This document shows positions 1 to 7,456 of a DNA stretch of 34,774 bases, piece after piece; the stretch's first letter is position 1; each line of letters opens with the position of its first letter. Both the position numbers and the translations under genes were made by a program. Origin of the DNA: a gamma proteobacterium symbiont of Bathyaustriella thionipta. Lineage in GTDB: Bacteria > Pseudomonadota > Gammaproteobacteria > GRL18. The notes under the pieces were generated by a model. That model saw nothing but the letters and a program-made list of their open reading frames with translations. It was not told the DNA's origin and did not search any database. The stretch spans positions 1 through 34,774 of the forward strand of contig JAHXHI010000104.1 of NCBI GenBank assembly GCA_025656775.1, in the 5' to 3' direction.

Positions 1-87
1 CCACTCAAGAGAAAGGCTGAATTAAATCGTTAGCATTATGCTTTATGTCAAAAAAGGTGTTTTTGGAGTAATTCTACAGCCTCAACG
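1..87. repeat. Left arm of a perfect 87-bp inverted repeat (partner 34687..34773)
   Basis: ccactcaagagaaaggctgaattaaatcg...ctacagcctcaacg is the exact reverse complement of 34687-34773; one single-base indel separates it from 5 further matching bases. Confidence 0.97.
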
Positions 88-114
88 GCTTCATTATTAA
101 CATTTGGTTGTATT

Positions 115-984
115 ATGGATATAAGCAGCTCAATACATACGACTCATATCACGCACAGTTTTAGTACCTCCCATTCTGTTGTTAACACAGAAGGTGGTTT
201 TGTGCCTGCAACTAATCAGCAGACAGATAGCTTTACTTTTTCTGACAAAGCTCACTCCGCGCTACACACACTTGAGCCATTTGAGGACAAAAGCCTTGCC
301 CAAACAAAACAATATGAAGCGGATATAATTAAGTCTCCATTTGCTGAAGGGAAAGAACCATTAGCTGGTGAAGAGCCTTTAGCTAATAATGAGCCTTCAG
401 CGAATAAAGCCTTTTTAGATGACAAAAAATCAGCGGATGAAAGTGCTCCTGAGAGTAAAAAATCTTTATTTAATGAAGCGCTCTCTGAAGATGAATTGTT
501 GGAAGTTGAAGAATTAAAGCGTCGTGATACAGAAGTCAGAGCTCATGAGCAGGCACATATGTCTGCTGCGGGTAATCTGGCACAGGGTGGAGCCAATTTC
601 TCATTTGAAACAGGTCCTGATGGTAAACGCTATGCAGTGGGGGGAGATGTCAGTATCGATACCTCGCCAGTAACCGGTGATCCTCAGGCAACTCTGAGAA
701 AAGCACAACAAATTCGAAGAGCGGCATCAGCCCCTGTTGATCCTTCATCTCAGGATCGTTCTGTGGCGGCACAGGCAGCAAGAATGGAAGCACAGGCCCG
801 TGTAGAAATTTCTCAACAGGTGAGAGCAAAGCAAACGGAATATATTGATCAGAATACCCCGGAAATTGATTTTTTGGGTCCGCAAAACGAGCGAAATGAA
901 CAAAATATTCAGGATACTTACACAAAAATTCAAAATAGCAGTGTTCTTCAGGAGCAAAGAAGCTTTATTGATTTCTTTATTTAA
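115..984 (+). CDS. SprA-related putative metalloprotease family protein
   Basis: ORF 289 aa; EVRAHEQAHMSAAG (HExxH-type motif) and AVGGDVSIDTSPVTGDPQATLRKAQQIRRAA, which resemble the SprA-related family; low-complexity N-terminus. Confidence 0.8.
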   Translation: MDISSSIHTTHITHSFSTSHSVVNTEGGFVPATNQQTDSFTFSDKAHSALHTLEPFEDKSLAQTKQYEADIIKSPFAEGKEPLAGEEPLANNEPSANKAFLDDKKSADESAPESKKSLFNEALSEDELLEVEELKRRDTEVRAHEQAHMSAAGNLAQGGANFSFETGPDGKRYAVGGDVSIDTSPVTGDPQATLRKAQQIRRAASAPVDPSSQDRSVAAQAARMEAQARVEISQQVRAKQTEYIDQNTPEIDFLGPQNERNEQNIQDTYTKIQNSSVLQEQRSFIDFFI

Positions 985-992
985 GTGCGCTT

Positions 993-1643
993 CTAGAGAT
1001 AATATGCACCCTTGGTCATCACCTTAGAAGTAATGCTCATCGCTAATTTGACTGCTGCAGGTAAATCCGCACCACCGGCATTTTCAGCAATAACAGCATG
1101 ACGTAATTCATCATCTTTCATTTGTTCTAATATGGCACGGCTTTTATGATCATCAGGAGATAGTTGCACTAAATGGCTTTCCAGATGGCGAACCACCTGA
1201 TGTTCTGTTTCAGAAACAAATCCCAGACTCCATTTATCACCGACTTTTCCGGCTATGGCACCAATTGTCAAAGATCCCATATACCAAAAAGGACTTAAAT
1301 AGCTGACATGTGTACCGAGTTCTTTACAACGGCTGTCACACCAGTCTAAATGATCGTTTTCTTCCTGTGCGGCACGATTCATTTGTTCTCGTACTGCGGA
1401 TAATTTAGCGGTGAGTGCCTGCCCCTGATAAAGTCCCTGAGCAGAGACCTCACCTGCATGATTAATACGCATCAAACGACCAGCCAGTTCTTTATCAGAC
1501 TCACTGAGCGCTCCTTCAGACTGATTATCTGCAGGATTTTTTCTTTCTGTAACCTCAGGCGCACCTAAAAGTGTTCTTACTCCGTTATCAATATGAAATA
1601 AAAACTGATCAAGCGCAGAATACTGCCGATTAGATGATGACAT
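993..1643 (-). CDS. coq7: 2-polyprenyl-3-methyl-6-methoxy-1,4-benzoquinone monooxygenase (Coq7-type diiron hydroxylase)
   Basis: RMNHAGEVSAQGLYQGQAL and EENDHLDWCDSR, typical Coq7 motifs; length 216 aa. Confidence 0.93.
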   Translation of the reverse strand: MSSSNRQYSALDQFLFHIDNGVRTLLGAPEVTERKNPADNQSEGALSESDKELAGRLMRINHAGEVSAQGLYQGQALTAKLSAVREQMNRAAQEENDHLDWCDSRCKELGTHVSYLSPFWYMGSLTIGAIAGKVGDKWSLGFVSETEHQVVRHLESHLVQLSPDDHKSRAILEQMKDDELRHAVIAENAGGADLPAAVKLAMSITSKVMTKGAYYL

Positions 1644-1662
1644 AGAGACCTCTCTATTTAAA

Positions 1663-2934
1663 TTAATTAAGGTTTAACTGTCGTGCCAATAGGCGTACAG
1701 GATGAATGACTTCAATTTTTTGCCCAGACATTACCTCTTGTTTTTCAAGTCCTTGCTTAAAATGCAGGCTGCAGCCAATGTTTGATGAAACAAGTGTATT
1801 GTATTGTTGGTGTGCAATCGCCTCTATTTTATCATCAAGGAGATGATTTGCCACATCAGGGTATTGCAGCATATAACTACCGGCAGCACCACAACAATAG
1901 TTATCATTGAGTTTACTTAAGTGAATACCGGGAATATGCGTTAATAATTCAAATAAAAGTGTCTCTTCTTTTAATACATTTTTTAAACTGCATGGGATAT
2001 GAACGCCAATTTTTTCATTCAAAGGAGAAAATTGTATATTGCTGGATTCAATGGCATGAGATAAAAAAGAAATGGCATCGACACTTTTACGACTGAACTC
2101 ATCTGCTTCTGAGCTATCTAATAACTGCTTATAGTCTTTAAGATGTGCAGAACAACTATTATTAAGAGAAATAATGGCCTGACTTTCCTGAAGTAATGAT
2201 TTAAAGCATTCAATATTTTGTGTTGCCAGCGTTTGCATTGTATGAGCGTCGCCCTGGCGCACACTGATTGCACCACAGCATTGTTGTTGTTCAGGGATAA
2301 TGACATCAATTAAGCAGGCATTTAATAATAATATGATATCTTTAAGTACCTGCTGTTCAAACAGGTCACTGCTGCAGCCCTTAAATAAAATAACCTGTAC
2401 CTTGCTTTGTGAATGAACACCAGGATCCTTAGGTGCAGGATAATATTCTTCTAGTGGTGAAGCCTGAGAAGAATCAGCAGCAATCTCATGGCTAAATTGT
2501 CTGACAGCAGCATAATTAGATTGTTTGCTTAATAATGACTGAAAAGGGGAAAGTGTTTTTACCGCCAGTTTTAACAGAGGATGAAAATAGGGGGTTATCA
2601 GCACCTTCTCAATCATTTTTTGCATGAATGGTCGTTGATAAACTGGGTATTGTGCCTTAACAAGTTCTCTGCCTAAACGGCTAATCTGGCCATAATCCAC
2701 CTGGGATGGGCAGATTTTTTCACAGGCACGACACCCCAAACAATGATCAAGTGATATGAGCAGCGCTTTAGACGGTTCTAATTGTTCCTCTGATAATGCC
2801 TTAAGCAGAGAAATTCGACCACGCGGTGATTCATTCTCAGTTTTAAAAACATGGTAAGTTGGGCAATGTGGGATGCAGATCCCGCAGAGAACACATTGAT
2901 TTGCAAGCTGAGAAATTGTTTTATGAATAGTCAA
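1663..2934 (-). CDS. GlcF-like (Fe-S)-binding protein, glycolate oxidase iron-sulfur subunit type
   Basis: Two 4Fe-4S motifs (CVLCGICIPHCPTY, CLGCRACEKICPSQ) plus two CCG-domain motifs (QCCGAISV, YCCGAAGSY). Confidence 0.85.
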   Translation of the reverse strand: MTIHKTISQLANQCVLCGICIPHCPTYHVFKTENESPRGRISLLKALSEEQLEPSKALLISLDHCLGCRACEKICPSQVDYGQISRLGRELVKAQYPVYQRPFMQKMIEKVLITPYFHPLLKLAVKTLSPFQSLLSKQSNYAAVRQFSHEIAADSSQASPLEEYYPAPKDPGVHSQSKVQVILFKGCSSDLFEQQVLKDIILLLNACLIDVIIPEQQQCCGAISVRQGDAHTMQTLATQNIECFKSLLQESQAIISLNNSCSAHLKDYKQLLDSSEADEFSRKSVDAISFLSHAIESSNIQFSPLNEKIGVHIPCSLKNVLKEETLLFELLTHIPGIHLSKLNDNYCCGAAGSYMLQYPDVANHLLDDKIEAIAHQQYNTLVSSNIGCSLHFKQGLEKQEVMSGQKIEVIHPVRLLARQLNLN

Positions 2935-3016
2935 AAAAGGAATAATCCGAAGCCAGAGAGTATAATGTTGTATTATAACACCTCAATATAAAACAATAAG
3001 GTAATCGCAAGCTAAT

Positions 3017-3331
3017 ATGTCATATTATTCAAAACATGTTTTTTTCTGTACCAATGATCGGGAGGATGGCGGGCCGTGCTGTCAACGTTTTAATACCCGA
3101 AAAATGCGTAAATATGTTAAAAATAAATGTAAAGAACTGGGGATTCATGGCGAAGATCAAGTACGCATCAATAGCGGTGGTTGTATGGGACGTTGTAATG
3201 AAGGCCCAGTGATTGTAGTTTACCCAGAAGCTATTTGGTATACCTTTGTTGATGAAGAAGACCTCGATGAAATCATACAACAGCACTTGTTAAAAGGACA
3301 AATTGTTCAACGATTACAATTACCAGGCTAA
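3017..3331 (+). CDS. Thioredoxin-like [2Fe-2S] ferredoxin domain protein
   Basis: HVFFCTNDREDGGPCCQ...RINSGGCMGRCNEGPVIVVYPEAIWYTFV, characteristic of stand-alone (2Fe-2S) ferredoxins. Confidence 0.9.
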   Translation: MSYYSKHVFFCTNDREDGGPCCQRFNTRKMRKYVKNKCKELGIHGEDQVRINSGGCMGRCNEGPVIVVYPEAIWYTFVDEEDLDEIIQQHLLKGQIVQRLQLPG

Positions 3332-3400
3332 CGGAAACGAATCTAATGTTTGAACTAAGTCCGTTTATTGTAAATTAAAACTATTTTAATGAATATGTGC

Positions 3401-3429
3401 TTGACATACAGGAGCTATATAAGTATATT
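3401..3429 (+). promoter_or_regulatory. Predicted sigma70 promoter of an intergenic sRNA unit
   Basis: TTGACA (3401-3406), 17-nt spacer, TATATT (3424-3429). Confidence 0.65.
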
Positions 3430-3435
3430 ATTATT

Positions 3436-3546
3436 CAACTGATTACTGTTCACATGATGTGACAGCAGTTATTTTATACCTCCATCCTCCTTTGGTGGTT
3501 TTTAAAATGGCGCAGCTCCCCCCCCTTAGTTGCGCCTTATTTTTTT
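3436..3546 (+). ncRNA. Putative C-rich / anti-Shine-Dalgarno small RNA
   Basis: Three successive hairpins: AACTG..CAGTT (3437-3470); ACCtCCA-[TCCTCCTT]-TGGtGGT (3478-3499) with anti-SD loop; GGCGCAGCT-[CCCCCCCCTT]-AGTTGCGCC (3509-3536) followed by TTATTTTTTT. 5' end inferred from the promoter. Confidence 0.6.
3509..3546 (+). terminator. Rho-independent terminator with C8 loop
   Basis: 9-bp stem GGCGCAGCT/AGTTGCGCC (one G-U pair) and T-rich tail. Confidence 0.85.
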
Positions 3547-3820
3547 CTCCATTTCTTTTATACATTACCTAAAATTAAAGACAATCAAGAGCAGTAATTT
3601 CAGTAACTATTTTTGATAAAAAGCTTTTTAAATAGTAAAAAGTCATGTATAATCTCGTGCTCTTTGAATCACAAGTGTTTATTCAGGCTGGTTCGGTTCA
3701 GTGAATCGATTTAATTATCTGGTTATAATGAGAAAAGTTAAAATCAGATTGCTTAAAGCAGAGTAGCCAGACAAAATACTTATATTGAATAAACCAAATA
3801 AATATACAGGCGCTGTAAAA

Positions 3821-4249
3821 ATGAAGACATATAGTGCGAAACCAGAAACTGTTGAACGTGACTGGTATATCGTTGATGCTGAAAACAAAACCCTGGGTCG
3901 TCTGTCAACAGAAATTGCCAGACGTCTTCGTGGTAAACATAAACCAGAATACACTCCTCACGTAGATACAGGTGATTACATTGTTGTGATCAATGCTGAA
4001 AAAGTCTATGTCAGCGGTAACAAAAGAACCGATAAAATGTACCACCACCATACGGGTTATGTCGGTAATTTAAAAAGCATCAGTTTTGACAAGCTGATCG
4101 AAAGAGCACCTGAACGTGTTATTGAGACAGCAGTTAAAGGTATGTTACCTAAAAATCCTTTAGGTCGTGCCATGTACAAGAAGATGAAAGTCTATGCAGG
4201 TAGTGAGCATCCTCATACTGCACAACAACCCAAGACTCTCGAAATATAA
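3821..4249 (+). CDS. rplM: 50S ribosomal protein L13
   Basis: [65 protein letters not shown]-track start at 3785 is upstream of the likely start at 3821. Confidence 0.97.
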   Translation: MKTYSAKPETVERDWYIVDAENKTLGRLSTEIARRLRGKHKPEYTPHVDTGDYIVVINAEKVYVSGNKRTDKMYHHHTGYVGNLKSISFDKLIERAPERVIETAVKGMLPKNPLGRAMYKKMKVYAGSEHPHTAQQPKTLEI

Positions 4250-4295
4250 ACGGCGCAGCTTAAATAAATCGTTTAAGCTAAAAACAGGATAAATT

Positions 4296-4685
4296 ATGAC
4301 TACTCAATATTATGCAACAGGTCGCCGTAAAAGCTCATCTGCACGCGTTTATTTACGTCCAGGTAAAGGTGACATCACAATTAACAATCGTCCAATTGAA
4401 GTATTCTTTGGTCGTGAAACATCAAGAATGGTCGTTCGTCAGCCTCTGGAATTAACAGAAATGCTGGAAAAGTTTGATGTGATGATTAATGTTAACGGAG
4501 GTGGTATCACCGGTCAGGCGGGTGCAATTCGTCACGGCATTACTCGTGCTCTTATCGAGTATGATGAAGCACTACGTACTCCACTGCGAAAAGCTGGATT
4601 CGTAACACGTGATGCACGTCAGGTCGAACGTAAGAAAATTGGTCTGCATAAAGCACGTAAGCGTCCACAATACTCAAAACGTTAA
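4296..4685 (+). CDS. rpsI: 30S ribosomal protein S9
   Basis: [21 protein letters not shown]...[20 protein letters not shown]; directly follows rplM. Confidence 0.98.
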   Translation: MTTQYYATGRRKSSSARVYLRPGKGDITINNRPIEVFFGRETSRMVVRQPLELTEMLEKFDVMINVNGGGITGQAGAIRHGITRALIEYDEALRTPLRKAGFVTRDARQVERKKIGLHKARKRPQYSKR

Positions 4686-4692
4686 GCGTATT

Positions 4693-4762
4693 CAGACAAC
4701 AATATCTATTGTTGTCTGGTGTAGAAAAAAGCCCTGTCGAGCAATCGCCAGGGCTTTTTTTA
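4693..4762 (+). terminator. Two stacked hairpins ending the rplM-rpsI operon
   Basis: CAGACAACAAT-atct-ATTGTTGTCTG (4693-4718), then AGCCCTG...CAGGGCT with flanking A and T tracts (about 4725-4762). Confidence 0.85.
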
Positions 4763-5046
4763 TGCAACATTATCGGTTACATCAGTAGTGAATAAACAGG
4801 GTAAAACAAATATCTAGTCATAATATTATTGATATAAACGCTTTTACGCTCAAATTCTACATAATAAAAATAAAATGTTGTAAAAAAACAACTATAAAAA
4901 CAGATAAAATATTAATTCAACTTGTTATAAAGAATCTCTAAGTGATTGATAAAATATTTTTAAGGTAAAAAATATGTTTTTGTTGTAATAAAACAACAGT
5001 TTTTTTATGTGATTTATAAAAAATGTCGTTTTTTTTTTAAAAAGTG

Positions 5047-5075
5047 TTGCATTATAGATAAAAAGAGCATAAATT
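5047..5075 (+). promoter_or_regulatory. Possible sigma70 promoter of the porin gene
   Basis: TTGCAT, 17-nt spacer, TAAATT, about 117 bp upstream of the porin start. Confidence 0.4.
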
Positions 5076-5191
5076 AGGACCTGTCAGTGAAACATTGCTC
5101 CAAAAACTGTGAATAATTTATCTGTACACAACTTTTGAAGCAAAAAACAAAGATTAACGTCTTAAAATTTTTATAATACTAAGGAAATAAA

Positions 5192-6304
5192 ATGAAAAAA
5201 TTAATTGCTGCTGCTGTTGCTGCTGCCGTAATCGCGCCTGTTACTGCGATGGCTTCTGGACCAGTTCTATATGGTAAGTTACAGATGTCTATCAACGCGC
5301 TTGATAACAATGGTTCAACTACTGCCGGAAACGAATATAGCGAAGTCAGCTTAAACTCTAACCACTCACGTCTGGGTATTAAAGGTTCTGAAGACTTAGG
5401 TAATGGCATGAAAGTCGGTTACTTAATCGAGTGGCAGGTTGATATGGATGGTGATGGCAGTAACTCTGGTGGTGCTGATCTGGGTGAACGTAACCGTGCT
5501 GTTACTTTGTCTGGTGACTGGGGTACTATGCTAGCGGGTCGTTGGGATACGCCTGTTAAATCTGTTGGTCGTAAAGTTGATTTATTCCCTGAGCGTTTAG
5601 GTGATAACCGTAACATGAACTCTAACGGTGTTTTATTAGACCTTCGTGTTCCAAATGTACTTGCTTATGTTACTCCAAACATGAACGGCTTTAGCTCTAC
5701 TATTGGTTATGTTTTTGATGCTGGTACTGGTTTTGCTACACCAGGTGCACCTGCTGATAATTCAGACAACTCTGCATTTTCTATCAATGGTATCTATAAC
5801 AACGGTCCTATCTATGTAGGTGTTGGTTACCAGGATGTTTATGATGCTAATGTTGTTGGTTCTGATAACCAGAAGACTATTCGTGTAGCGGGTTCTTATG
5901 CTTTTGGTGATTTCAAAGTACTAGGTAGCTATACTGATGTCAGCAATGCTGGTACAACTGATGGCTGGGATACAGATATCTGGTCACTTGGTGCATCTTA
6001 CAAGATGGGCAACAACACCATTAAAGTACAGCTAACTGAACGTGATGAGTATGATGATGCTAAAGACATGCCTAACAGCGGTGATGAGACAGGTGCTAAG
6101 CAATGGGCAATCGCTCTTGACCACACAATGTCTAAGCGTACTACAGTTTACGTAGAATATGCAGATCTGAGCAACGATGACAATAGTACTTCAAGATCTT
6201 GGGCTGCAGCAGGTGGTAACACTGCAGGCGTAGGTACTAATGCTGCTGGTACTAAAAACCGGGATACTGATGGTTTCGGCGTTGGTATTATCCACAAGTT
6301 CTAA
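5192..6304 (+). CDS. Gram-negative porin (16-strand general porin type)
   Basis: Signal peptide MKKLIAAAVAAAVIAPVTAMA; GPVLYGKLQMSIN start, RNRAVTLSGDWGTMLAGRWDTP, C-terminal ..GVGIIHKF. Confidence 0.92.
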   Translation: MKKLIAAAVAAAVIAPVTAMASGPVLYGKLQMSINALDNNGSTTAGNEYSEVSLNSNHSRLGIKGSEDLGNGMKVGYLIEWQVDMDGDGSNSGGADLGERNRAVTLSGDWGTMLAGRWDTPVKSVGRKVDLFPERLGDNRNMNSNGVLLDLRVPNVLAYVTPNMNGFSSTIGYVFDAGTGFATPGAPADNSDNSAFSINGIYNNGPIYVGVGYQDVYDANVVGSDNQKTIRVAGSYAFGDFKVLGSYTDVSNAGTTDGWDTDIWSLGASYKMGNNTIKVQLTERDEYDDAKDMPNSGDETGAKQWAIALDHTMSKRTTVYVEYADLSNDDNSTSRSWAAAGGNTAGVGTNAAGTKNRDTDGFGVGIIHKF

Positions 6305-6395
6305 GTCTTGTCTCTTATAAAGAGAATAAGAATTCTGACTTAGCGGCTCTCTTAGTAGAGAGCAAGCTAAACAGAAATTAGAATGCGTTTTGTTC

Positions 6396-6433
6396 TAAGA
6401 GAAGGGTAGTCAGAAATGACTACCCTTCTCTTA
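6396..6433 (+). terminator. Long hairpin downstream of the porin gene
   Basis: TAAGAGAAGGGTAGTC-agaaat-GACTACCCTTCTCTTA, perfect 16-bp stem. Confidence 0.75.
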
Positions 6434-6436
6434 TCT

Positions 6437-6462
6437 TATCAATGGGGTCAGAGTAAATTGAT
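6437..6462 (+). repeat. REP-like element copy 1
   Basis: TATCAATGGGGTCAGAGTAAATTGAT; ATCAAT/ATTGAT stem. Confidence 0.8.
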
Positions 6463-6573
6463 TTCTGATAATTTCCTCTAAAATTGGTTTTCCAAACAAT
6501 TTAAAACGTTTAGCAAGTTTTTGCTGAGATAAGTGAGCAATGTTAACCATGCCAAAAAATTTTCAAAGCATCG

Positions 6574-7293
6574 CTAGCAATGATTTTCTTTTCTAAGCTT
6601 GTATTGAGCTGATTTTCTATCACCGCCGCGTAATGAAGGGGAGGCACGTCTGCCGGTTTGCTTCTCAACTTGTTTTTTAAAGTTCTTTTCACCTAATACC
6701 CATGCTTTATTGGTTGTTGTGCGAATTTCCTCTAATGTCTTATCGTTTAATTCTTGAGCAAATAATGTCAGGTAGGCTGTTTGTCTTTCTTTATCGGTAT
6801 TACCAAGAGACTGATAGCAAGCATGTGGAGTAATAAGATTGACATTTTTCCCCAGGGCATTTTTTTTAAAACTGGACCAGGGGTAATCTGCAGGGTGTGA
6901 TACCATCTGTGCTCGAACAGGATTCAATTCAATATAACGACTAACCGTTAATAAATAGTTTTCACTATCTACGAGTGTTGATTTAAATCGGCCTTCCCAT
7001 AATGTACCACTTCGTTGGTATGTTTGATTAATATAACGCACATAATATCGACCTAGAGATTGAAGTAACCGACTTACGCCTTCTGAATCCTCTGGAGTTA
7101 AAAGTAAATGGACATGATTGGTCATTAATATATAACTGTGAATTTGAACTTTATATTTTTTACTGTATTCATTGAGTTTATCTAAATAAACAGTATAGTC
7201 TTGCTCAGAAAAAAAGCAGGCCTGATGATTATTACCCCTCTGAATAACATGTTGAGGGATTCCTGGTAAATTGAGTCGTGGTAATCTTGCCAT
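6574..7293 (-). CDS. REP-associated tyrosine transposase (Y1_Tnp / IS200-like)
   Basis: MARLPRLNLPGIPQHVIQRGNNHQACFF, MTNHVHLLLTPED (HUH motif), GTLWEGRFKSTLVDSENYLLTVSRYIELNPVRA. Confidence 0.95.
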   Translation of the reverse strand: MARLPRLNLPGIPQHVIQRGNNHQACFFSEQDYTVYLDKLNEYSKKYKVQIHSYILMTNHVHLLLTPEDSEGVSRLLQSLGRYYVRYINQTYQRSGTLWEGRFKSTLVDSENYLLTVSRYIELNPVRAQMVSHPADYPWSSFKKNALGKNVNLITPHACYQSLGNTDKERQTAYLTLFAQELNDKTLEEIRTTTNKAWVLGEKNFKKQVEKQTGRRASPSLRGGDRKSAQYKLRKENHC

Positions 7294-7365
7294 CGTTTAA
7301 CCATTTGCTTAATTTTAACTCGATTGATTGATAGTAAGAGTAAAGGAGAAAAATGATAAAATCAA

Positions 7366-7390
7366 ATCAATGACTCTGACCCCATTGATA
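7366..7390 (-). repeat. REP-like element copy 2 (inverted)
   Basis: Reverse complement reads TATCAATGGGGTCAGAGTCATTGAT. Confidence 0.8.
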
Positions 7391-7456
7391 AAAAAACTAT
7401 TTGTTTGCTTTCCTTGTTATAATAACCAGCTTAATTCCTTTGCTTATTTGTGTCTA

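Larger units (their letters stand above)
6437..7390. mobile_element. RAYT (REP-associated tyrosine transposase) unit bounded by inverted REP-like elements
   Basis: TATCAATGGGGTCAGAGTaaATTGAT at 6437-6462 and the inverse ATCAATGACTCTGACCCCATTGATA at 7366-7390 flank the transposase ORF. Confidence 0.8.

Noticed and set aside
3508-3570. ATG in the sRNA terminator (MAQLPPLSCALFFSPFLLYIT)
   Set aside because: No Shine-Dalgarno (upstream is anti-SD-like), lies inside an intrinsic terminator; better explained as RNA structure.
3654-3820. Possible autoregulatory rplM leader
   Set aside because: Extended -10 (TATAAT at 3648-3653) and a ~165-nt leader are visible, but I could not identify a defined conserved L13-leader structure by eye.
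6431-6550. Minus-strand 39-codon ORF MVNIAHLSQQKLAKRFKLFGKPILEEIIRNQFTLTPLIR
   Set aside because: Ends by translating the REP element and overlaps the porin hairpin; likely a remnant or chance frame at the RAYT unit edge.
7328-7456. N-terminal 43-codon extension of the giant oxidoreductase ORF ([10 protein letters not shown]...[11 protein letters not shown]...)
   Set aside because: It reads through the REP element (ACTCTGACCCCATTGAT gives TLTPLI) and lacks family similarity; M at 7457 gives the expected start.
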